Below, piece after piece: positions 23,816 to 32,118 of a DNA stretch of 37,659 nucleotides. Source of the DNA: Bacteroidota bacterium (GTDB lineage: Bacteria; Bacteroidota; Bacteroidia; Bacteroidales; B39-G9); the NCBI GenBank assembly GCA_015222055.1, contig JADFUR010000085.1:1-37659 (forward strand). Direction: 5' to 3'. The notes under the pieces are model-generated. The model worked only from the letters and a program-made list of their open reading frames with translations. It did no database searches and was not told the DNA's origin. The position numbers and the translations under genes were made by a program. Position 1 is the stretch's first letter. Every line of letters begins with the position of its first letter.

Positions 23816-25588
23816 CTACATCTCATTTTGTTGACCAATTGATTTCTTCACAAAGTTTAATGAATGTGAATATGTTGTTATATTTCCAACTCTGTCGCTT
23901 ACTTTTAATATAAGAGAATGAATATTTTTTTTCCCAATTTTTTCGTCAAAAACATAAGTTAATAAATGATTTTTTGCATCATATTCAAACAACACCCAAT
24001 TTTCATCAATAAAACCATTATAAGTATTTATACCTGAAAGATTATCAGTTATTTTGAATTTAATGTTTTTTAAAGTGTTTAAGTTTGTGCTCTCTGTAAA
24101 ATTTAAAGGAATTATTCTGGGCGGAATGGTGTCAATAGCTACTGTAAAATTGCCCAATTTATTTGTTTTTATTTCTATAAAATTTTGTTCGTGTTTCCAT
24201 TTTTTTTCAATAGCATACATCTTGTTTTTTTTATCGACATATGCAATAATAGTCTTATTAATTAAACTATCAGACAGACTATCAATTTTTATCGACAGCG
24301 AATATTTTTCTTTAATAGGAGTGTAGCAATTGTGAATATGATAGACAGGAGTCAAACTTCCTTTAACTGGCTCTGATTTACTATATTGAAAAAATAATGT
24401 GCTATAAAGAGAATTTTCAGGAAAAAATATTTTAACATCATCATTAGCAAAAAAATTAATTTTCCCGTAAGGCATTATTTGTGTGCATAAACGATAACTA
24501 GTATCAATAATACTTTTTTCTTGCGAAGAACTTTTGAGATCAAAATTTAATATTGAAGTATTATTATACACATCCTTTACAATAAATTTTACTTTATGAA
24601 TGTTATTATCTGAGAAATTAACAATTCCTCTGTCTTTTACTTTTTTATATATGCTTATACTATTATTGGCTTGTACAAAACATTTGTGAAATCTGTTTTT
24701 GTGCCTTATATTTTCATTATAGTCGGTATAACTTTTTATATTTTTAGTTTCAGAAAAAGAAAATTCATCAAACTTATTATAAAAAATTAAGTTGCTGTCA
24801 ACCCTTAATTCAATTGAATAAATACCACATTTATTACGAGAATTATTTAGGAAATCGTTTGTCTTTAATGCAAAACCAATTTTGTTGTGAGCAATTATTG
24901 CGTTTTTTTGCTTCAAAAAATATTTCCCATTATTACCGATTACCTGAAATGTATTTTTATTATTAGATTTGTTCACATAACTATATTCATCAAGAGGATA
25001 AATATATAACTTGTAAATTCGAGGTTTAATATTATCAATAATATTAAATTTAAATAGAAGAGGATTAATTGGATGTTCTGTTTTTTTATTCCTTAGTTCA
25101 AAATGAAGATGTGGACCTGCAGATGATCCACTATTTCCCGACAATGCAACGACTTCTCCTTTTTGAATTGGAATTTCATTTTTTTTTGGAAAAATATCTA
25201 TAGCAAAAGTTTGCTCAAGATACTGTTTATCTTTAACGTATTTGTCAATATGTATATTGAACTCATTTAAATGTCCGTATACAGAAACCGTTCCATTTTC
25301 GTGGGATATGTATAAAGCTTTTCCATAACCAAAGGGTGATATTTTAATGCGAGAGACATAACCATTAGCTACAGCATAAATTTTTTTGCCAATTACACCT
25401 TGAGTTTTTATATCAATTCCGGAATGAAAATGAGTTGCACGTAATTCCCCAAAATTGCCTGTCAGTCTTAATGGAATATCTAAAGGTGAACGAAAATATT
25501 TTTTAGAAAAATTCGTTTGGCTATATGAACTACCAATTATTGATATAGAAAAAATAAGTACTGCTATTTTTTTAAAAAATTGAGACAT
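23816..25588 (-). CDS. Exported M23-family metallopeptidase (murein endopeptidase)
   Basis: Signal peptide (cleavage near SYSQ, residue 24), then an M23/LytM domain at about residues 35-180. Zinc ligands H55 and D59 in HFHSGIDI and the HLH motif (H160, H162) in SGSSAGPHLHFELR are present, with H106 in YGHLN. All canonical catalytic residues are there, so it should be active. The 400-residue C-terminal part is strand-rich, with Ig-like segments (LSGINTYNGFIDENWVLFEYD; KKNIHSLILKVSDRVGN), probably for substrate or envelope binding. It precedes anmK by 35 bp. Confidence 0.92.
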   Translation of the reverse strand: MSQFFKKIAVLIFSISIIGSSYSQTNFSKKYFRSPLDIPLRLTGNFGELRATHFHSGIDIKTQGVIGKKIYAVANGYVSRIKISPFGYGKALYISHENGTVSVYGHLNEFNIHIDKYVKDKQYLEQTFAIDIFPKKNEIPIQKGEVVALSGNSGSSAGPHLHFELRNKKTEHPINPLLFKFNIIDNIKPRIYKLYIYPLDEYSYVNKSNNKNTFQVIGNNGKYFLKQKNAIIAHNKIGFALKTNDFLNNSRNKCGIYSIELRVDSNLIFYNKFDEFSFSETKNIKSYTDYNENIRHKNRFHKCFVQANNSISIYKKVKDRGIVNFSDNNIHKVKFIVKDVYNNTSILNFDLKSSSQEKSIIDTSYRLCTQIMPYGKINFFANDDVKIFFPENSLYSTLFFQYSKSEPVKGSLTPVYHIHNCYTPIKEKYSLSIKIDSLSDSLINKTIIAYVDKKNKMYAIEKKWKHEQNFIEIKTNKLGNFTVAIDTIPPRIIPLNFTESTNLNTLKNIKFKITDNLSGINTYNGFIDENWVLFEYDAKNHLLTYVFDEKIGKKNIHSLILKVSDRVGNITTYSHSLNFVKKSIGQQNEM

Positions 25589-25651
25589 TCTTTGAAAAAC
25601 TTTAGGAAATTTAATAAAATAATTATATCTTTAATTCACAAAATAAGTTAA

Positions 25652-25659
25652 TATTTTTG
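25652..25659 (+). promoter_or_regulatory. -7 box upstream of the coiled-coil/zapA genes
   Basis: TATTTTTG is a perfect TAnnTTTG match about 105 bp before the coiled-coil gene. The -33 region has only CTTTA. The predicted leader contains the A/T tandem repeat at 25669-25705. Confidence 0.45.
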
Positions 25660-25668
25660 CAAGATTTT

Positions 25669-25705
25669 AATAAAAAATAATAAAAAATAATAAAAAATAA
25701 TAAAA
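25669..25705 (+). repeat. 10-bp tandem repeat in the leader
   Basis: TAAAAAATAA repeated three times exactly (25671-25700) with partial units at both ends. It lies between a probable promoter and the start codon at 25765, so its copy number could change the leader length. Confidence 0.8.
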
Positions 25706-25764
25706 TTAAAAATATTTGTTAATTAAGCAAAGCAATGTTAACTTTGTAATAGAAATGTAACGAA

Positions 25765-26058
25765 ATGATTGAAGATCATAATGACTTAATAACTAGCCTA
25801 AAGAATAAAATAAAGAAGCTTGTTATTAAGTATGAAGATAAGAAACAAAAATATAATTCTCTTTTAGCTGACAATACTGATCTAAAAAAGGATTTAGAAT
25901 CGCAAAAAAATGAATTTGAACAATTAAAAATTAAATTTAAAAAATTAGAACTAACAAAAGCTTTTTTGTCATCGAGTGAAGATACTCATGATGCAAAGCT
26001 TAAGATAAATGGGATTGTGCGGGAAATTGATAATTGTATTGCTCTTTTAAATAGGTAG
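25765..26058 (+). CDS. Small coiled-coil protein preceding ZapA
   Basis: 97 aa. Residues 1-75 form one continuous heptad-rich helix (LITSLKNKIKKLVIKYEDKK; LLADNTDLKKDLESQKNEFE), followed by a short helix DAKLKINGIVREIDNCIALL. No signal or membrane segment. It is 11 bp upstream of zapA and clearly in its operon. By shape and position it could be a ZapA/FtsZ-ring partner comparable to ZapB, but I see no sequence identity that proves it. Confidence 0.75.
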   Translation: MIEDHNDLITSLKNKIKKLVIKYEDKKQKYNSLLADNTDLKKDLESQKNEFEQLKIKFKKLELTKAFLSSSEDTHDAKLKINGIVREIDNCIALLNR

Positions 26059-26069
26059 TGGTTATATAA

Positions 26070-26363
26070 ATGGATGAAAAATTTACAATTAAAGTTAATA
26101 TTGTTGATAGGTATTACCCTTTAAAAATTGAAAGAAAAGACGAAGAAAAAGTCAGAAGGGCTGCTAAAAGAATAAATGATACTGTATTACAATATAAAAA
26201 AATTTATACCGATAAGGATAGTCAAGATTTTTTAGCTATGGCAGCTTTACAATTTGTAATAAAAGTTGTAGATATGGATGCAGAAAAAGATGTATTACCA
26301 ATTGTAGAAAAATTAGCCGAGATAGAGCAAGAATTAAATGAATATTTAGAAAAAGAGGAATAA
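26070..26363 (+). CDS. zapA: Cell division protein ZapA
   Basis: 97 aa FtsZ-ring stabiliser. The N-terminal FTIKVNIVDRYYPLKIERKDEEKVRRAAKRIND and the following helix with DSQDFLAMAALQFVIKVV match the ZapA domain, ending in a coiled-coil tail (LAEIEQELNEYLEKEE). Cytoplasmic; bundles FtsZ filaments in studied relatives. It lies 11 bp after the coiled-coil gene and just before the 6S RNA and rny. Confidence 0.9.
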   Translation: MDEKFTIKVNIVDRYYPLKIERKDEEKVRRAAKRINDTVLQYKKIYTDKDSQDFLAMAALQFVIKVVDMDAEKDVLPIVEKLAEIEQELNEYLEKEE

Positions 26364-26388
26364 TCGTTCTTTAAAATATAGAAATCAT

Positions 26389-26588
26389 TGCCCGCATTGA
26401 TTCTTTATTGTACTTAGAAAACTCAACATTATCACAATTGGAGTTTAGCTCATAATATCTATGACAGGCCTCAACCTTCGGGTTTTTCATTAATTTGAAA
26501 ACATTGGAAGTCAGAAATAGGATGGCGATTCCACCCATGTTTACAGGGGTTTTTTTAAGAATAAAGAAATTAATGCGGGTTTTTTTTT
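26389..26588 (+). ncRNA. ssrS: 6S RNA (Bacteroidota type)
   Basis: About 200-nt region between zapA and rny that folds into one long rod. CCCGCATT (26391-26398) pairs with AATGCGGG (26572-26579), and TTCTTTATT (26401-26409) pairs with AATAAAGAA (26560-26568). Imperfect inner helices include AACC-TTCG-GGTT near 26472-26483. The closing helix is followed directly by a T-run, so it doubles as the terminator. 6S RNA mimics an open promoter and binds the housekeeping RNA polymerase holoenzyme. The position between zapA and rny is where I recall 6S RNA in this phylum. Exact ends are uncertain. Confidence 0.75.
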
Positions 26589-26608
26589 AATTTAAAATAT
26601 ATAAAAAT

Positions 26609-28150
26609 ATGAATTATATTCTAATAATAATCGCAGTAGTAATGTCCTTTGCAATAGGAGCTACTATTACGTATTTTATGCAACAAAAGGCTTTCAAAAC
26701 GAGAAGCAAAAACATTATTAAAGATGCGGAGATTGAAGCAGAAGTAATTAAAAAAGAAAAAATTTTACAAGCCAAAGAGAAGTTTTTTCATTTAAAAACA
26801 GAACATGAAAAAATTATTAATGAAAAAAACAGTAAAATTTTAGTAGCTGAAAATAGAATTAAACAAAAAGATTCTTCATTATCGCAAAAATTAGAAGATT
26901 TTCAACGCAAAAAATCTGAAGTAGATGCAATTCGTAATAATTTAACCATTCAAATTGATGTTGTTGATAAGAAGGAAGAAGAGTTAGAAAAGTTGCATAG
27001 ACTTCAAGTTGAGCAGTTAGAATCTATTTCAGGATTGTCTGTTTCTGATGCCAAATCACAGCTAATTGAATCCTTAAAAGCAGAATCGAAAACCGAAGCT
27101 ATGTCTTATATTAATGACATAATGGAAGAAGCTAAAATGACTGCTAATAAAGAGGCTAAAAAAATTGTTGTTGAAACAATTCAAAGAGTTGCAACTGAAA
27201 ATTCTGTTGAAAATTCTGTTTCTGTATTTCATATTGATAATGATGATATTAAAGGACGTATTATTGGTCGTGAAGGTAGAAATATTAGAGCATTAGAAGC
27301 TGCTACTGGTGTTGAAATTATTGTAGACGATACTCCCGAAGCAATTATATTATCTTGTTTTGACCCTGTACGTCGCGAGATTGCCAGATTGTCGTTGCAC
27401 CAATTAGTTACTGATGGACGTATTCATCCGGCAAGAATCGAAGAAGTAGTTAATAAGACGCAAGCTAAAGTTGAAGAAGAAATTGTTGAAGTTGGTAAGA
27501 GAACAACAATCGATTTAGGTATTCACGGATTACATCCTGAATTAATACGATTGATTGGTAAAATGAAATACCGTTCTTCATATGGTCAAAATTTATTACA
27601 GCACTCTCGCGAAGTAGCAAATTTATCAGCAATTATGGCTGCCGAGTTAGGTTTAAATCCTCGTGTTGCCAAAAGAGCAGGATTATTACATGATATTGGT
27701 AAAGTGCCAGACGATGAGCCAGAATTACCACATGCTATTTTAGGAATGAAAATTGCCGAACGATATAAAGAAAAAATTGACATATGTAATGCAATTGGTT
27801 CTCATCATGATGAAATTGAGATGACAACTTTAATTGCTCCTATTGTTCAAGTTTGTGATGCTATTTCAGGTGCTCGTCCAGGTGCACGACGTGAAGTTGC
27901 TGAAGCGTATATTAAACGACTTAAGAATTTAGAATCTTTAGCTTTATCATATCCTGGTGTTATGAAAACATATGCGATTCAAGCAGGACGTGAACTCAGA
28001 GTTATCGTTGGTAGTGAGAAAGCTAGCGACAAAGATGCTGAAAAATTATCATTTGAAATTGCACAAAAAATTCAAGACGAAATGACTTATCCTGGACAGG
28101 TTAAAGTTACTGTCATAAGAGAAACAAGAGCAGTTAATTATGCTAAATAA
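26609..28150 (+). CDS. rny: Ribonuclease Y
   Basis: Membrane-anchored endoribonuclease that starts mRNA decay. One TM helix (about residues 3-23), a long coiled coil (about 25-165), a KH domain around [22 protein letters not shown], and an HD domain with H332 in HSREVANLS and H361/D362 in LLHDIGK. At 513 aa it is full length. Immediately downstream of the 6S RNA, whose terminator ends about 20 bp before the ATG, so rny may have its own promoter or depend on read-through. Confidence 0.96.
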   Translation: MNYILIIIAVVMSFAIGATITYFMQQKAFKTRSKNIIKDAEIEAEVIKKEKILQAKEKFFHLKTEHEKIINEKNSKILVAENRIKQKDSSLSQKLEDFQRKKSEVDAIRNNLTIQIDVVDKKEEELEKLHRLQVEQLESISGLSVSDAKSQLIESLKAESKTEAMSYINDIMEEAKMTANKEAKKIVVETIQRVATENSVENSVSVFHIDNDDIKGRIIGREGRNIRALEAATGVEIIVDDTPEAIILSCFDPVRREIARLSLHQLVTDGRIHPARIEEVVNKTQAKVEEEIVEVGKRTTIDLGIHGLHPELIRLIGKMKYRSSYGQNLLQHSREVANLSAIMAAELGLNPRVAKRAGLLHDIGKVPDDEPELPHAILGMKIAERYKEKIDICNAIGSHHDEIEMTTLIAPIVQVCDAISGARPGARREVAEAYIKRLKNLESLALSYPGVMKTYAIQAGRELRVIVGSEKASDKDAEKLSFEIAQKIQDEMTYPGQVKVTVIRETRAVNYAK

Positions 28151-28224
28151 AATTTTAATTTGTTTAGATAATGATTTTGAAGAATTAGAAATTTTAAAGA
28201 CATATTATTTTATAAGCAATTTTA

Positions 28225-29214
28225 ATGAGTTCAAGAATAATAAATAATTCGAAAGTCCTTGTTACCGGAGGTGCTGGTTTTATAGGTTCAAATTTAATAG
28301 AGTCGTTATTAACTCAGGATAATAAAGTCGTTTGTTTAGACAATTTATCAACCGGAAAAAAAGAAAATATTGATCCCTTTTTATCTTACAATAATTTTGA
28401 ATTTATCAAAGGAGATATTAGAGATATAGCCACATGTAAAAAAGCTGTAAAAGGTGTTGATTATGTTTTACAACAAGCAGCTTTAGGTTCTGTACCTCGT
28501 TCAATTGAAGATCCAAAAACAACAAATGATGTAAATATTGGAGGCTTTGTTAATATGCTTATTGCATCAAAAGACGAAGGTGTTAAACGTTTTGTTTATG
28601 CTGCAAGTTCGTCAACTTATGGCGATCATCCAGCTTTGCCTAAGCACGAAGATATAATTGGAAATCCTCTGTCTCCTTATGCAATTACAAAATATGTTGA
28701 TGAGCTTTATGCTAAAAATTTTTCAGATTTATATGGAATAGAAACAATAGGACTTCGTTATTTTAATGTTTTTGGAAGACGACAAGATCCAAATGGTGCT
28801 TATTCTGCTGTTATTCCTAAATTTGTTAAAGGATTAATAAATAAAGAACAATTAACAATCAATGGAGATGGCTTAACTTCACGTGATTTTACTTATATAG
28901 ATAATGTTATTCAGGCAAATCAATTAGCTGCACTTGCAACTAATAAAAAAGCTTTAAATACAGTTTATAATGTTGCTTATGGCGAAGCAACATCTTTAAA
29001 TGAATTGTTCACTACATTAAAAGATTATTTATCTGATTTTGATAGTGAAATACAAAACATTAAGCCAATATATGGTCCGGAGAGACCGGGAGATGTTAAA
29101 CATTCTTTAGCATCTATAGAAAAAGCCAGAAAATTGTTAGATTATAATCCAAAATATAGTTTTAAGCAGGGAATAAATAATGCTGTAAAATGGTATTGGG
29201 ATAATTTAAAATAA
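28225..29214 (+). CDS. UDP-N-acetylhexosamine 4-epimerase (WbpP/TviC type)
   Basis: Extended SDR enzyme that interconverts UDP-GlcNAc(A) and UDP-GalNAc(A). NAD-binding GGAGFIG (15-21); catalytic S-S-T motif SSSTYGDHP (128-136); Y152 and K156 in PLSPYAITKY. Long stretches closely match what I remember of Pseudomonas WbpP: VLQQAALGSVPRSIEDP, GLRYFNVFGRRQDPNGAYSAVIPKF and SRDFTYIDNV. First gene of the nucleotide-sugar cluster, 74 bp after rny. Exact substrate (neutral or uronic sugar) cannot be decided from sequence. A palindrome-bearing gap separates it from the aminotransferase gene. Confidence 0.9.
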   Translation: MSSRIINNSKVLVTGGAGFIGSNLIESLLTQDNKVVCLDNLSTGKKENIDPFLSYNNFEFIKGDIRDIATCKKAVKGVDYVLQQAALGSVPRSIEDPKTTNDVNIGGFVNMLIASKDEGVKRFVYAASSSTYGDHPALPKHEDIIGNPLSPYAITKYVDELYAKNFSDLYGIETIGLRYFNVFGRRQDPNGAYSAVIPKFVKGLINKEQLTINGDGLTSRDFTYIDNVIQANQLAALATNKKALNTVYNVAYGEATSLNELFTTLKDYLSDFDSEIQNIKPIYGPERPGDVKHSLASIEKARKLLDYNPKYSFKQGINNAVKWYWDNLK

Positions 29215-29271
29215 TTTTTCATGTAAGAGATAATTACTGTTTTATCAGTGATATAAATTTAAATTTTAGCT

Positions 29272-29342
29272 CTTTCGGATTTATAATCCGAAAGTTTTAT
29301 GTTCCTTTTTTTATTTAGGCTTTTGGAATATAAATCTGAAAG
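29272..29342. repeat. Dispersed palindrome, copy 2, with a degenerate third copy
   Basis: 29272-29294 has the same arms (CTTTCGGATT, AATCCGAAAG) as 20061-20083, with spacer TAT. About 30 bp later, CTTTTGGA...TCTGAAAG followed by AACGG (around 29320-29346) looks like a worn copy, with a tail resembling the AGCGG after copy 1. Lies between the epimerase and aminotransferase genes. Confidence 0.65.
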
Positions 29343-29381
29343 AACGGTTAACGTTAAACACTAAACTTTTGTTTTTTTTAT

Positions 29382-30512
29382 ATGAAAGAAATTAGAATGG
29401 TTGACCTAAAAGGTCAGTATGATAAAATAAAAATTGAGATTGATAGTGCTATCCAAAATGTTATTGATACATCTTCATTTATTAAAGGAAACCACGTAAA
29501 AGAATTTCAAAAAGAGCTAGAGAATTTTCTTCCAGTTAAACATGTAGTTGCATGCGGAAATGGTACTGATGCTTTGCAAATTGCTTTAATGTCGTTGAAT
29601 TTAAAGCCCGGAGATGAGGTAATTACATCGGGTTTTACATTTATTGCTACGGCCGAAGTAATTGCTTTATTAGGTTTAAAGCCGGTTTTAGTTGACGTAG
29701 ATCCAAATACTTTTAATTTGGATGTAACTAAAGTTGAAAAAGCTATAACAGAAAAGACAAAGGCAATTATACCGGTTCATCTATTTGGTCAGTGTGCCGA
29801 TATGAATACATTAAGCATAATTGCAAAAAAACATAACCTTTATTTAATTGAAGATGCAGCCCAAGCTCTTGGAACAAATTACTATATAAATAATTCTATT
29901 ACAAAAAAGGCAGGAACTATTGGAGATATCGGATGTACTTCTTTTTTTCCGTCGAAAAATCTAGGCTGTTTTGGCGATGGCGGTGCAATCTTTACTAATA
30001 ATGACGATTTATTTCAAAAAATATCTGCAATAGCTAATCATGGTATGAAAAAGAAATATTATCATGAATTAATTGGTGTTAATTCACGCTTAGATAATAT
30101 TCAGGCTGCAATATTAAGAGTTAAACTAAAGCATTTAAATGAATATAATCTTGCACGACAAAAAGCAGCAGATTTTTATGACAAGGCTTTTATAAATAAT
30201 CCTAAACTACAAATACCAGTTCGTGCTAAATATTCAACACATATTTTTCATCAATATACTTTGCTTACGAAAGATGTTGATAGAGAAAAAATTCAAGATT
30301 ATTTAAAATCGAAAAATATTCCTTCAATGGTTTATTATCCTGTTCCAATTCATAAACAGGAAGCATTTAAAAATTATATTTTCTCACATAATGATTTCCC
30401 TGTTACCGAAGATTTATGCAAGAGAGTGATTTCATTGCCTATGCATACTGAGTTAACAGAGGAGCAATTAAATTATATTGTTGATAATGTTAATGAGGCA
30501 ACTCAAATTTAA
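29382..30512 (+). CDS. WbpE-type nucleotide-sugar aminotransferase (DegT/DnrJ/EryC1/StrS)
   Basis: PLP enzyme expected to transaminate UDP-2-acetamido-3-keto-glucuronate at C3. Motifs: MVDLKGQYDKIKIEID, ACGNGTDALQIALMSL, SGFTFIATAEVIALLG, PVHLFGQCADMNTL, IEDAAQALG, and the Schiff-base lysine K192 in FFPSKNLGCFGDGGA. These match my recollection of WbpE closely. At 376 aa it is full length. It is 11 bp upstream of the acetyltransferase gene, the next enzyme in the pathway. ATG 29397 (MVDLK) is an alternative start. Confidence 0.9.
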   Translation: MKEIRMVDLKGQYDKIKIEIDSAIQNVIDTSSFIKGNHVKEFQKELENFLPVKHVVACGNGTDALQIALMSLNLKPGDEVITSGFTFIATAEVIALLGLKPVLVDVDPNTFNLDVTKVEKAITEKTKAIIPVHLFGQCADMNTLSIIAKKHNLYLIEDAAQALGTNYYINNSITKKAGTIGDIGCTSFFPSKNLGCFGDGGAIFTNNDDLFQKISAIANHGMKKKYYHELIGVNSRLDNIQAAILRVKLKHLNEYNLARQKAADFYDKAFINNPKLQIPVRAKYSTHIFHQYTLLTKDVDREKIQDYLKSKNIPSMVYYPVPIHKQEAFKNYIFSHNDFPVTEDLCKRVISLPMHTELTEEQLNYIVDNVNEATQI

Positions 30513-30523
30513 AATGTAGACAA

Positions 30524-31096
30524 ATGGAAAATTATTTTTCACATCAAACAGCGGTTATTGACGAAGGATGTAAGATTGGTAAAGGAACAAAAATATGGCA
30601 TTTTTCGCATATTATGAAAGATGCAAAAATTGGATTGAGTTGTAATATTGGTCAAAATGTTGTTGTCTCCGACAATGTTATTTTAGGCAATAATGTTAAA
30701 GTGCAAAACAATGTTTCTGTTTATACAGGAGTGATTTGTGAAGATGATGTTTTTCTTGGTCCTTCAATGGTTTTTACTAATGTTTTAAACCCACGTAGTT
30801 TTATTAATCGCAAAAGTGAGTTTAAACCTACAATTGTTAAAAAAGGAGCTACAATTGGAGCTAATGCAACAATAGTTTGTGGTATCACAATTGGCGAATA
30901 TGCTTTAATAGGGGCGGGAACTGTTGTTACTAAAGATATAAAACCATTTTCTTTGGTTGTTGGTAATCCTGCAAAACAAATTGGATGGGTAAGCGAAAAC
31001 GGCGACAAGCTTTTTTTTAGTTGTGAGGGTATAGCAATTTGTTCGGAAACTAATCAAAAATATCAATTTGTTGATAATGAGGTTGTAAAATTATAG
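30524..31096 (+). CDS. WbpD-type N-acetyltransferase (left-handed beta-helix)
   Basis: 190 aa hexapeptide-repeat acetyltransferase expected to acetylate the 3-amino group to give UDP-GlcNAc3NAcA. Repeats run from IDEGCKIGKGTKIWHFSHI through IGANATIVCGITIGEYALIGAGTVV, ending with the typical cap PFSLVVGNPAKQIGWVSENGDKL. The H in WHFSHIM is the likely general base region of the WbpD/WlbB group. Tight spacing (11 bp) to the aminotransferase gene. Confidence 0.9.
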   Translation: MENYFSHQTAVIDEGCKIGKGTKIWHFSHIMKDAKIGLSCNIGQNVVVSDNVILGNNVKVQNNVSVYTGVICEDDVFLGPSMVFTNVLNPRSFINRKSEFKPTIVKKGATIGANATIVCGITIGEYALIGAGTVVTKDIKPFSLVVGNPAKQIGWVSENGDKLFFSCEGIAICSETNQKYQFVDNEVVKL

Positions 31097-31111
31097 AATC
31101 AATATAGATTT

Positions 31112-32035
31112 ATGAAAAAAGCGTTTTTTATTATATTAACAATACTTTCAATTACGGCAAGTGCTCAGATAGATTCTTCTTTAAAAGTTAAACCCAAATA
31201 TTATCCAAACTGGACATTATTAATTCCTGGAGCAACACACTTTTACGATAATAGGATTCTTGAAGGCTTGGTGTTTTCTGCTACTGAGATTGGTGGTATA
31301 ACTTTAGGTATTATTTATGACGATAAATTAAAATCAAACAGTACTACACCTTATTATAATTTTCCATTGTTGATTGGTATGCAAGCATACAATATTGACA
31401 AATGTGATTGGATGAGAAACAGAATGGAATTATTAAAATATTATTATCCTGATTTCAAATACGATCCCGTAAAATTCAACGATTTATTAAAAGCTCCCTT
31501 TAAAGCTGAAAATATATTTACTTCTATTACAGGAGGTGCTATTATTGTTGCTTTGGCTGAGTTGTTTATAGGTGGAAGGCATACTAACAATTATGGTGAT
31601 ATTGATAAAATGAGTTTTTTTAATCGTTATATTGATAAAAATTCCGCATTAGCAATTTATGGTGCAACATCACTTGCAACAAGTTACGGAGCAGGCATTG
31701 CTGAAGAGTATTATTTTAGAAATGCAGTAATGCCTTTGCTAGATTATAAATACGGCAAAAAAAAAGGTCTGATTTATTCAAGTTTGGCTTTTGGTTCAAT
31801 GCATTTTTCCAATGTTTTATTTTCTAATAATCCTGATTATGGTGCAACATTGCTTCAGGTAGCTGAGGCTTCAATTATTGGTTATTTTTTGGGAAGAGAT
31901 GTGCAGAATAGAGGCTATAAAATTGGACCGGCTGTTTCTGCTCATATGTGGTATGATTTTACATTAATGGTAGGATCTTTTTTAATTGACCCCAAAAATA
32001 ATTATTTAGGAGTAGATATTAAATTTAAAATATGA
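31112..32035 (+). CDS. CPBP-family intramembrane metalloprotease
   Basis: 307 aa with an N-terminal signal-like segment (SITASAQ) and several hydrophobic helices. The CPBP (CAAX protease/ABI) signature is complete: EExxxR as E198 E199 YYF R203, FxxxH as F227-H231, and HxxxD as H278-D282. The N-terminal half (PNWTLLIPGATHFYDNRILEGLVFSATEIGG) resembles lipid/membrane-protein segments in Bacteroidota but I cannot name it. It starts 15 bp after the acetyltransferase gene and so is likely cotranscribed, which is odd for a protease. Substrate unknown. Confidence 0.82.
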   Translation: MKKAFFIILTILSITASAQIDSSLKVKPKYYPNWTLLIPGATHFYDNRILEGLVFSATEIGGITLGIIYDDKLKSNSTTPYYNFPLLIGMQAYNIDKCDWMRNRMELLKYYYPDFKYDPVKFNDLLKAPFKAENIFTSITGGAIIVALAELFIGGRHTNNYGDIDKMSFFNRYIDKNSALAIYGATSLATSYGAGIAEEYYFRNAVMPLLDYKYGKKKGLIYSSLAFGSMHFSNVLFSNNPDYGATLLQVAEASIIGYFLGRDVQNRGYKIGPAVSAHMWYDFTLMVGSFLIDPKNNYLGVDIKFKI

Positions 32036-32090
32036 AATATCATAAATTATATTTTATAATATAAAAAGAATTATAAAAAATATATTTTAC

Positions 32091-32098
32091 TATTTTTG
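32091..32098 (+). promoter_or_regulatory. -7 box of the WbpB-type gene
   Basis: TATTTTTG matches TAnnTTTG exactly, 21 bp before the ATG at 32119. This suggests a separate start inside the sugar cluster. No TTTG at the -33 position. Confidence 0.5.
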
Positions 32099-32118
32099 TT
32101 TCAAGTAAAAAAATATAA

